From: Triops longicaudatus | Lineage: Eukaryota; Arthropoda; Branchiopoda; Notostraca; Triopsidae | DNA length: 64,000 bases | Assembly: GCA_022885665.1 (NCBI GenBank) | Contig: JAGQDJ010000049.1 | Span: forward strand, 124,502 to 188,501 | Direction of reading: 5' to 3' | Shown: positions 1 to 11,282 of the stretch, piece after piece | How the letters are laid out: each line of letters opens with the position of its first letter | Numbering within the stretch: position 1 is the first letter of the stretch | The notes under the pieces: model-generated | What the model saw: the letters and a program-made list of their open reading frames with translations, nothing else | Told to the model about the DNA's origin: nothing | Databases searched by the model: none | Made by a program: the position numbers and the translations under genes

Positions 1-3000
1 CTGCCAACAGTGACATTCTCATCTATATCTCCAATGTTTGCGCTCCGACATTCAAATTCCCCCTGGCTTGAACAACTTGGGCAATTCCGGAAGGCAAACC
101 TGCCTGCAGATGGCCCGGAGGCCGTTTTTATGAACGAACTTAATACAGCCTTACTTTAATAGCTTTTCCATCCAACTTTTCAGTGCACAGAGCTCTACCG
201 GGAGCACTGATCATAATAGGCTATAAAGTTCTTATTAACGTTGGAAAGCGTGGGATAACAAACTCCAACGCACTGGTGACGGACGCCAGTTGCGAGCGCC
301 ACTGAAAGCTAGCGACTTAATTTGATATTTTCCTGATTTTTTTTTTTTTTTATTATTTCATGTCATGTCTTATTTTATTTTTTCTATAATTGAAAGGCAT
401 TCTGTTGTCGTGGAAAATACGCAGTCCTAATCCCTTCCACGAACACGAGTTCGAACAGTTTTTTTTTGTAAGAAGCAAAGGAAAAAAAGAACAGGAAATT
501 AAAGCTATCCTATTTTTTTTCGCTGTTGTTGAAAATTAGCTGGTTTCCGAAGACTTGTACGCTCCATCAGTTACTGTAGACTACTGGATTTCGCATTTCT
601 GTGCCTAAAACTCCCGAAAGCTACGAGCGTAACGTTCATTATAGAACTGCCTGTAAAGGGATGAATTCCTGTTCATTCAATTTCGCCTTACTTAGCAACG
701 CAAATGAGATAGCGGATTTGGAAAAGCCAGGGTTCTGAAATTGGACTCACTGTATGCATTTGCAATCCTCGTATACGCCAATAATAATAACCCTTCAGAG
801 AGCTTCCCTCTGTGCTCAAGGCAAAACCGTTCTACCGAGTCCCCATGGTCCTAAACAAAGCAAAGTCCAGTATCAATGAGAAATAGCCTGCTTGATAGTG
901 TTAACACCCACCGTTACACAGTATATAGGCCTACTGTGGGTAAGCACTAAAAAGAGGTCTTGGGCTAGTTTTCTGGAGTATTGGCTCTGAGGGTTTCTGT
1001 TCTCTTTTTATCTGAAAGCTGGAGGGAGATGGCTTGGCAGTATGAGTGGGTGTATGGGATTAAGCCAGTAATTTGACAAGTTTGACCCGATTTGTTAATG
1101 GAGACCGAAGCCCTCTCTTACAGCTCTTGATCCCTGCCTGTTCTTCCCGGTCTTACCAAAGCTGGATGTAAGGTATAATTTTTATAGCAAACAAACACGA
1201 CAAAACTGTCGGAAGAAGCGAAAGATGACGGCATCTGGTTTCGGCAGGGTGACGCTACAGCAAGAGAGAAGGGGATTGGCACTTTATAGCTTTCCAATAT
1301 TAAGGAGAGCTACTAGCATGGTTGGTGATGATGATAGCGATATGGGGCTGCAAGTACAGTTATCACCCACGTACTGTACTAAGGACGACTCTTAAAAGGT
1401 TCAGCCTCCCCTTATTGGGACATGGGTGTGGAATCAGATAACATGTATTGGACGATATTGTGTTGTACTACGTAACATGCAAACCACATGTACTCCAGGG
1501 ACTATTATCTAAAGCGTAAATTGAAAAGAAATTTCTGTATTTTGTAAAGGATCAGGAAAGGTCTGGTCAACAGGAAATGGTTAGGAACGTTACCTTAAAG
1601 AATAAGGTTGAATGACACAGGATTGATTCAAACGTAAGGGAACTTGATACTGTATGATTACATAGAACAACGTGATTTAACCTCACCAAGATTGGAATTT
1701 ACGACCCACAGCTTTTACACCCAAAAGACCTGATTATAATGTAGTTTACGCCAGTGACGCAGTTTATAACGCTGTTCTCACTGGTTGCGTACCGTGAAAA
1801 TTCCTTAAATTTGTCCTAATTAATTGTAAGTAAATGAAAATAGGTTTATTTAATTTCTCCGAAAATGGATTCTATTTCTAGGGATTTATTTCGAATGCTC
1901 TAGCTCCAAACACAGTAGTTAGTCAAACTTGCAAAATTTATATGTTTTAAAAATTACCTAACATTAGTTCACATACATGTATCACAGGTCTTGGTTAAAC
2001 GTATCCCAATTTCTTCATGCAAAAAGTACATAAAAATTAAAAAAATGAACGAGAACTAATTCCCCGTAATTTTTGAAACTAAAAAGCCACTCCCCGATTA
2101 ATTTGTCTCGTTGCAAAGTGTTTTCTGTGCCTTTTCGTGTCTTCTGGTAAATGTCATGGAAAGCACATACGCATTAAAGAACTGCACTTAGCGAAACGTC
2201 TGGGATAGAACAATGCTGAATAAAACGCTGTCTCGATCACAAAAGGTTCAAAGCCTGACAGACAATGACAGTCATTGGTTGTGAAGTCCCTATGCTGACA
2301 AAAGGTCGGATTTATGTAGAATTGAAATCGATGTGTACTTTCAAGAAACGGACAATTACCAAGGGTTTTGCAACTGCTTTCCATAATCGATAATTGAACT
2401 AGCCCATGGTGGACCAGAAACATCTGGCTGATTCGCTTAACTTTCCACGATTATAAAGGTGTGACTCTATAAATCTTAAAAGGTTCTTGGCCTACGAAAC
2501 ACCGGTAGTGCTCCTCCAGTTCCCAGAACTTTTGTCCGGACAAGACAGTTACGACCTTGATTGCAGGACCTGGCCTACGACATTCAATTCGCTTCTTGTG
2601 TAATCATTGTGCAAGATTTTTCAGCTCATCCGACGTTATCGCAGTGCTATAACATTTTAAGTAATTCCCACAGATCAGCATGCTCGCATCTGAGCACAAT
2701 CTATTGAAACAGATGTCTAACTGCAACAGTAATTTTCTCTATTGCTTTAGTTCCCACTTGACTTAGTTGAATAATTTCAAGCTGCTTGCAAAACACGTAA
2801 TTAAAACGTGTGCCCAACACTAATACATTTTCGCGTCCATGTGCAACAGAACTATTTAATATTCATTTTTAAATGACAAACACTCAAAATGCATTTTTCC
2901 CTAGCTAGAATCGGTGACAGTAAACACCTCTGTCTCGTGATAAAATCCGTATTAAGCGTTCCTGAAATACAACAAGAACTAGGTTTGACATCTGACATAT

Positions 3001-4678
3001 CGTGAGCAGCTGAAATGAAACAGACTAGGAAATGAACAAAGGATAGCCAACAAAAATGAGATAAAACATAAAATAAATGAAAATCTAAGTTAGTCTAAAA
3101 TTTAGCGTTCTGGAATGAATTTTGACTACCTTAAGCCTCAAATCTAACCCCAAACTTGTCCCAAACAACGGAATTAACAGAGCGTATACGTTCCTAGCAA
3201 TGCCCGATTTAAGATCACAGGGGAATCGCTGCTCGTAGGGGTTGAGATGTGTTGGTGGAAACTTAGGCACACATGCATCACGTACGAATACAGCTTACTT
3301 TTCTCTCTTTATCAGCTTTATGTTATTTTACTCTGCTTCTGCCTTTACTTGATTTTCTAAAAAGATTTACCGCGTTTTATTTGTACTCGCTTTTCATCTT
3401 ACGCCTGCAAAGCTGGAAGTTAATTCAGAACATCCCTCGTGAAACTATTCACCCGGAACACCATTTTTGTTTCTTCCCTTCGTTTCTTTCAAGTCCTCTT
3501 TACCATAGTCTTTGAACGTCATACTTTGCACGCAAAAGTTATAGATTTTGGGTTGGGTGCCTACCTGTGGTTTTTTTAAATGAGGCAGAATCGGAATGTA
3601 GCGAAAAGGATTTCACCGAAGCGTTTTCTCTTATTTGTCCTTACACCTTTAAGGAAATGCGCTAGCCAAAGAGCACGAGCCTGCCTTCTTTTAAAGCCTG
3701 TGGTGTGTGCGTAAGTATGTGTGTGTGACTCAGACAGTTGCGGGAAAAACCTGTACAATGGCAACCTGGCTGATGTTGTATAGAAAGGTGTCACTCTCGC
3801 TTGTATCTTCACAAACACCTCCGCTACTTTTGGGAAAAGGCCGTTAACGCTTGGGCTCCTTCCTTCGTAAATCTTAAGCGAGAGGCTGCTGATTCACACA
3901 TTCCTCGTTTACGTCGGCATTACACACACGTCTAAACATACGCAACCCGAAAACGCAAACACCACCTGTTAACCAAGGTATATTAACTTTGTTGGTTGAT
4001 AGCGGGCTCAAGTATTTTTTGGGCTCGGCCCCCCATTGAGACTCCCTTCACGCCTCATTTGCATACGGTTGATCTATACCTAAGTGGCCAATACGTTCCC
4101 CTTCACGTGTGAGTCATCCCTCGCAAATACCGTCAGCCTTTTTAACTAGTTTTTCGAAGGCTCATAGCGTCATTTCCGCCACCTGCCCAATAGCTCGAAA
4201 CGATCACATGTCAGTAACTTGGGACAGGTCCTATTTTTCCTTTTTTTTCGAGTGAAGTGTTTCTTCTCCTTTTGGAAATTCTACCTTGAAAAGTCACTAG
4301 CAGAATAAAATAAAAAGAAAGACAATTAAGACCAAAGGTGAAAATAAAGGTGTAATGTAAAGGGCTTGGTCGCTGAAACTCCTTGCGAAAGGAAGTTTTT
4401 TTGTTGGATAAAGGTTGATGGCGTCAGTCAAGTCGTTAAGTACAAAGAAAGTCTAAATGAAACCGAGTTTTTTCCTTTTAAATAAGGGAACAGGCTTCCG
4501 TTAAGAGTGTGGGTTCCCGTTTCATTCATATTTTGTTTGGTTGCAATTTACCAAAAGTACGATTTGATAAGTTAATCAGACGCTTTCGTTCGAGATAAAC
4601 ATAATAGTACACACTGACTTTGCAACAAGCAGGTGCATCATATGCTTTCTGATTACCGTAGTATTATTTCTACTTCAG

Positions 4679-4712
4679 GCCCCTAGTAATTCAATCGGTA
4701 GAGTGCAACCTA
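4679..4712 (+). repeat. Degenerate tRNA-like 5' half (possible SINE remnant)
   Basis: The segment containing TAATTCAATCGGTAGAG matches 14 of 17 positions of the D-arm/A-box region of an elongator tRNA (TAGCTCAGTCGGTAGAG). No matching anticodon arm or B box (GGTTCGANTCC) follows within tRNA distance, so it is not a functional tRNA gene. It could be a decayed tRNA-derived SINE or chance. Confidence 0.15.
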
Positions 4713-7700
4713 ACGTTTCGAGATAACCACTTATTTTTGTTACGTCACTATTCCCTTCAAGCAACCAACATTTAGTAGTATTTTTTAAAAACATCTGTTT
4801 ATTATAGCTATGTCTAAGCTCCTTAAGATGGAAGCCGTAGAGATTTCTTACTTTAATGAATTTTTAAAACTGAATTCCACATACACTTTAAGACACTAAC
4901 ACGCTGTCTAAGGAACTTCAAGTTTCAGACCTTTTGAATGAATTGCGTAGAGCCCTTTACTCAAGTTAAACAAGCTCGAGGAATGACATTCAATTGGTGA
5001 ATTACGTTTTACCCAGTTTTGCTCGATATGCATGTTTATAAAGTTCTGTAATGACTTTTTGACAATAGCTGCACACATTTGCAACTACCGAATGCTAGAA
5101 ATAATGGTAAGATGAAAAATGTTTCTCACGGCAAGGGTCATTGTTTAAGCCACTCTTAAAAAATTTAAAATACCTGCTACCAAACAGCAAACCAAAATGT
5201 AGCAAAATACCTTATAACATTTTTATCAATGCGAATTTCTTCTTTTGTATTTTTTGCAATTGTGGATGCAACTACCAAATCGATCGATTCGAGCTAGGCG
5301 TTCTAGGGCAACAGGTCTGTGTGAGCTAAGTGATACCAGATTCAAATTTGTGAACTTGGACAAAGTAATTGATTAAAGCTTACGAATAAAGCTGCGTGAA
5401 TTTCTAGCACGAAGCATAACTACATAAATGAAAAAGAACAACGGCAAAAAATAAAGGCATCTAATATCTCTGGGCATTTCTGGTGAACAATACATGAGTC
5501 CGAAAGTAGGCTACATGTCACTCACAGACAACATTACGGACGACGTATTTGGATCTCAGAAATGACGTTGGATGAATGTCGTGCTGGAACCGTTCATTAT
5601 TCTAAATCAATAAATTATGGCCAGTTGGTATAAAAGCTTACTGACTAAGTTTAGTTGTAAATAAGATTGTTTCATTGCTGTCATAAGAAACCTTTACAAA
5701 AGAGGCTACTGATGTATTGTTCGTCATTCTCGAGACTCAAAATTTTGTTGCATTTTGGACAATACCATAGCTTTATTGAAAAATTCCTATTCCAAATGCG
5801 TAACTCAAAAGGGTTAAATGGCTGTTAGTGGACCATGCATTCTAATAATAAATTTAAGATTCCATAACAGCTCAATGTGTTATTTGCAATTTAAGCAGAT
5901 TATTCACGTTACCCTACGAACTTCTTATCACCTCGGATAACTTTTGCCCATGGGCGAGATCTGCAGCTATACAGACATCGAGATATAGCAATTACGCGTG
6001 GGATAAAGCGATGTTATTTGAAAATCATCTGGTAGAAGTGATTGACTTAAAGTCGCCAATTCTGAATGGAGTTGTACACAGTCATTGAAAATTTGTCCGC
6101 ACGGGTTTAATTACACCTTTTGAGACTGGTTAGCTCAATAAATAGTGAAACTTCCCCTCTCGAGAAATATGAAGTCGGATTGCATCAGGTTTCATGTTCC
6201 GCGATTCATTTACCCAGTTCCACGAATGCTTCGTATTTTTCAGTAAAATATTTTTCTTAACGGGGGTATCGCTTTTACAAGCATCTAGAGGAGTAACGAG
6301 GCCTTCTCGGCTTAGACATTACTTTTCTTAACATTAATTTTCTTACTGAGCTTGCACTTTTTGTTGTAGAGATATAGTCTATTTTTTTTTTTCGTTCATG
6401 ATCTACTACATATCAGAGTACCAACAACGGAGAAATATTAGTGATTCCATAGTATGGGCTCCTAAGGAGCTAAGTACAAAAGTAGTGTAGTAAACCCTCA
6501 CTACAACGGATACCGATTGCAACAAGCAATGAGGCTATTGTGTACAAGTTCCACATGTCCCAGGATTGGCTATAACGGACAGGCGGATATAACGTACTAA
6601 TTTTCCCCTCCTTGAAAGTCCGTTGTATTGAGGTATTTTACTGCAGAGGTAGTATGTATGTAAAAGGCATAAAAATAAAGCTGAATTAAAGCAATTATTA
6701 AAGCAACAATTTGGAGAAATAAGTTACAAGTCGTTACTTATGTGTTGTGGAACTTACATGTTGCAGGACGCGTACAAAAAGACCAAGAACGACAGCATAT
6801 TGCCCGTTTCTGAAACTACAACGCCATTTCTGCATTTCTCTCTTACTTCTTTCACATGACCTACTCGTACCCACCCTCGCTTTCTCGATGCATCGAATGC
6901 GAAAATCTATTTAGGCAATGCTTAGAATAAAACGAGTTGGCTGCAAAGCCGTGTAAGACTGTAACAGCATAGCAGTTGCAACTGTGTGTGTGTGAGTGGA
7001 TTTCCATGTCTTAGAAAAAGTGTCTGTGCAAGAGTTAACCCATCAGCCGACGCAACAGAATCTCCATACGAAAACAAAATGGGAAAAGAACACTCAAAAA
7101 GAAGCGAAAAAAGAAAAACGCGATTCGAATAGGGCTCCTACGGCTCGGCTTACGCTGCTTTTTGTCTGGAATTAACAGCAGTACTCCAGGAGTCTGAACC
7201 AGAATTTTATTTCTTTTTTTTTTCCTCTCCTTTTTCCAAAGTGTTAAGTATAGACAGACCCTATATTTTTCTCTTTTCTCTTAAGCTTTTATACTCAACG
7301 AAAGGTTCGCTCATGCATTTGGCATAACGCTTCGGTTTTCCTAAAAGGGGATATTGAAGAGAACTTGGCGCCCCCTGAACAGAAGTGTTTGCACCCAACT
7401 GTTTCCTGTTACTTTCTCCCCTCAGGCTACCCAGGGGTGAGCGAGCGCTCCCAGACGGCTTACATCTGTGGTTTTGAAACTTGGATGCATAATCTCACAC
7501 TTGAGTAGCATGCTTTGATGGTAGTCAAAAAGCGTTTCCCTTACCATTAAAAGGTGTTGACCGCAATGATATAAAAAAGGTCTGGCACATCTCAACAGAC
7601 TGAACTTCTACGTTGATTTTTTTTTTACTATTTCTCATGAAACCATTGTTTCCTTTCATTTTTCTCCTGTCTACGAATTAAGGGTATTTTTGTTCGAAAA

Positions 7701-8314
7701 ATCTGTTTTAAAAGCTTGGATGTATTTTACTTGAATAGAATCGTGTACCGTGGAGAATATACAAAGGTACTCTCGATTACATTATAACTTCTTAGTATTA
7801 ACTATTTTGTCAAGCGGTAAGGGGCTGAAAGGTATTTGACAAGCTTGATAGTTGACAAAATCAGATTCACGTGTTTAATGCATTAGGATTATTTAAAAAA
7901 CGTGAATGCCGAATCCTGATCGAAAATAAACTTTGATTATTACATCTTCACTTATTGGGAGACTATTAGGGGAAAATATCATATTAACGAAGAGTAAGAG
8001 GTTCAATGTTAACGGAGAAAACCCACTGTTAACTGATTTTTTATTTTTTTTTACGAGGCGATAATGCAATCGGGAGTTTCACTTATTGGCATTGACATAA
8101 TTGGAGTTCTACTTATGCAATTTTATCTTACATATCTCATTTATGCCCAATTTTGTCGTTGGACGAAGTCACTTCTCCAAATACAAATAATTCCACTGAT
8201 TGGCTCACAGGTCCTTAGTCTTGCGAGACGTCTGTCAACCTATTACTATAATCATTTCTTCTGTCGATAACATGATTTTTACATGTGCATGTGCAGTCTA
8301 CCCAATTTGAGATT

Positions 8315-8356
8315 TTACTCTTGCATTTACATTGCTTAATGTAAATGCAAGAGTAA
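8315..8356. repeat. Perfect 19-bp inverted repeat with 4-nt loop
   Basis: The left arm TTACTCTTGCATTTACATT at 8315-8333 is the exact reverse complement of the right arm at 8338-8356, and the loop is GCTT. The sequence lies in AT-rich intergenic DNA with no open frame. A recent palindromic duplication, a foldback element remnant or a small hairpin RNA are all possible. Confidence 0.85.
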
Positions 8357-9550
8357 TGTAAATATTTTTGGTTCTAAAAGCTAATTCCTCATTTTTTCGG
8401 CAATATTTTAGATTTTTTGAGGTTGTGAGATTTTTTTTCAGCAATTGTCATACTTTCAAATCGTTGAATAGTTGCCTCAATACCTAGGATTTAAAATAAA
8501 CTCAGTAGCCGAACAGTTTTCCAGGCCAGACAGCGAAAATAAATACTTTCACAGAAATTCCATGGATGGGACTGTAATGTTACGACTATGACGCGGAGGA
8601 CAAAAGTTCCAGGTTTCTCGCAAGCAAAATGTTAACCGTCTGGCATATAAAAGAAAAGTAAATACCGACTGTAAACAAATTCTGTTTCCAAAGCAGGGAT
8701 AATGAATAAGAAAATCACATTTCCCACAAGAAAGAGTTTGTGAAATGTCCTTTAAGACTGAAAAATTGAGATAATCGAAAACTTTATCCGATTGCGTATA
8801 AGTAATGGGAAACTCAAAGACCTTGAGCTATAATTCCCCTTGCTAAACAAACCTCTGTCACAAGTTCAGACTCCAAATCGCACTGTATTGGAAATGTGGA
8901 AAATCCCTGGACTCAATACCGGCTTTACTATCTCAGAAAAGTATTGTCTGCTGTTTTATCTTGTATATGCGAAGGGTGGGGATGGAGGAGAATGAGAAGA
9001 AAAAGGCCAAAACAAAGGACAACAGCGTAAACAAGGGAAATGGCCTTCGAAATGTCTCGGAAATGAATTTCCGTCATGCTGGATCCAAGCTGAGCATATG
9101 GAAACGTAATGTTCTTACCCGCGTCCCAACTCCAAGTTCTTATCGCACCAAGGTAGCACGACAACGGGTTGGTATTCAGAAAATGTGCAATTAAAGGACT
9201 CCTATGTTGTGTACAACTTACCGTCCGCCTCACTGAATATATGCGACGTTGGCAGCCGCAGGGCAGTAGGAAGTCAACAGTATTGCTGTTGGCCTGCTAA
9301 GCAACATCACGGCATCCGTTGTTACGTCCAAATGAGAAGAAAGTTGAAGAGTTATAGGAAAGCTGTATGAAAAGCCCAAGAGGAGCAATCAAGATCTACA
9401 GCCTAACGGCTCCTTTCGCGTATCGGGCTAACAAACTCTTCAGAGCAGATGACTTTTAAACTCTGCCGTATTGTTAGTTGATAACTTGGGGCAGAGCGTG
9501 GGCGGGTGGAGGGGTATTGAGAACTTGCTGAGCGTTAGAATGCTTCCTTC

Positions 9551-9576
9551 GGCAGCAGCAGCAGGAGCAGCAGCGT
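9551..9576. repeat. CAG/GCA-rich simple repeat
   Basis: This is an imperfect run of GCAGCAGCAGCAGGAGCAGCAGC. It is not inside any reading frame I can support. Confidence 0.6.
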
Positions 9577-11282
9577 GAGCTCGGCTTGCTGACATCATTC
9601 ATCTTAGAACCCCAGCAAACCGTTCATGGGTGGAGATGATAAGACTCCTTTTACACGAAAGGAGCTTTCATAAATTCTCTCACCACGCACACACCTTCTA
9701 ATACATCGTTTCCTTCCCGCCCAAAACCTTCCTTTAGTAATATGTGTGCTCTTCGACGTCCCCTCCTTTCCTCAGTCTTGATTAAACTGCCAGGAGAGGT
9801 GGCGGATGGTGAGTAGGGGGCCGGGGGAAGATTCTTATCTTAGTGTCTGTATGTGCTGCTGCATAATGTTCGACAAGTAAAAGGGGATGAGACAGAATGC
9901 TTCCTATAGGAGCTTGCAGACCAAAAAAGCGGCACATACTGTTACATTCGACTTGCTCTCACGGGACTTACCAGTACTGCGCTACGGCTTCACAAGACTT
10001 CTATGAGATCTGCGGTATCTTGAGCTCTGAATGTATTGCCCAGCGATATTTCAACTTTCAAAGCGCAAAAATTTCTCTAAGGCTAGTCAGATCGAGTTCA
10101 AGAGTCGTTCGCACTAAGAACGTGACAAAACGCAGTATGGAATGCTGCACAATATTGTAAGGACTTGGGTTGCTTCGTTTGCGCTTGTAAGTTTACATGG
10201 TTTCAAAATACCTATACGCTTTAGCGTTAACAACGTGTGCTTGTATAATACAGGACACCACTGATGACTACTATCAACACCATCACAATTTTGCTTTTTT
10301 ATCCGAAAATTCATGGTACGTTAATTCTATCGCAGAAAAGACATGTGTCGCTTTGGTTTGGAACCGAGTTGACTAGGTAGAATAGTGATTCGCCCTGGAA
10401 TCCGCTCAAAGGGATACCAGGAGCAAATCGAACGTGTGGAAACTCTGGCTTATAAGGAACTTTCGCTGAAATGCAACTGTAAGCGATGTGGAGGGTTAAG
10501 AACTTAGAGTTAAATACCCCGTTTAACACACTTTCAGGATGCGAATCACTATGTTCATATCCAGCTAAATGTGTTGAGCACTGCCGGGACTGCATGAAGA
10601 TAACGAAAGGGTCTAATAGACGCCATTTTTCTGCGATCACGTCTAAGCGAGCTGTTCTCTTGCAACATTAAATAGCTGATAACTGTGTCTGCAAGAGTTT
10701 TATAGCCATGACTTTAAATGTGTTCGTTTTTGGCCATATAGTCCCCAAGAACAAAAAGCTACTGACATCACTTATGGTGGCAAAACTACATGCATTGGTC
10801 ATAAATCTGGCTGCTACAAAATCTGTTCCATAACATCAGTATTTCACGCCCTAGAAAATGATATGGGGAACGTTATGAATATTAACAAACATTCATGCGA
10901 AATATTCCTATTCCGCGGTAGTCAAAAGATCGTGATCTTCTGAATACACCAGGGTTTCTTAACCTTTTCTTGTGACGTAACTTCTTTTTGTCAGCAAGTA
11001 GCCTACCTATTTCCACGAACGCATCTATACAAGTTTTATATGTTTTCAATGGGTTGTACCATGTACCATCCCACAGGAAACATCTCCGTATCCTTAACAA
11101 AAGATAAATACAGGATCCTCATGGGCTAGAAAGAATTGTTACTGTGGCGAGCTCCTGTGGAAAATACGCAGCTACAATGCCTAGCTTACAGTGTGACATA
11201 AGAAATTCCTGTACTTTGGTTGTAGGATGAAGCAACAGGACAAAATACTGAGTGAAAAAACGATAAACAAATCAAAACTTAC

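Larger units (their letters stand above)
1..11182. other. Intergenic stretch, no supportable gene
   Basis: I found no reading frame here that combines length, recognisable domain and credible splice sites. Open frames are at most about 110 codons, which is expected by chance. The stretch holds poly(T) runs (near 338-352), GT-rich simple repeats near 3701-3727 and 6982-6996, a CAG-type run near 9551-9576, a perfect hairpin at 8315-8356 and a weak tRNA-like segment near 4680. The right end may include the unresolved 3' end of minus-strand gene A. Confidence 0.6.

Noticed and set aside
8928..9233. Minus-strand 101-codon frame with a hydrophobic segment and tail.
   Set aside because: Length is expected by chance, both strands are open here, and no splice context or family resemblance supports it.
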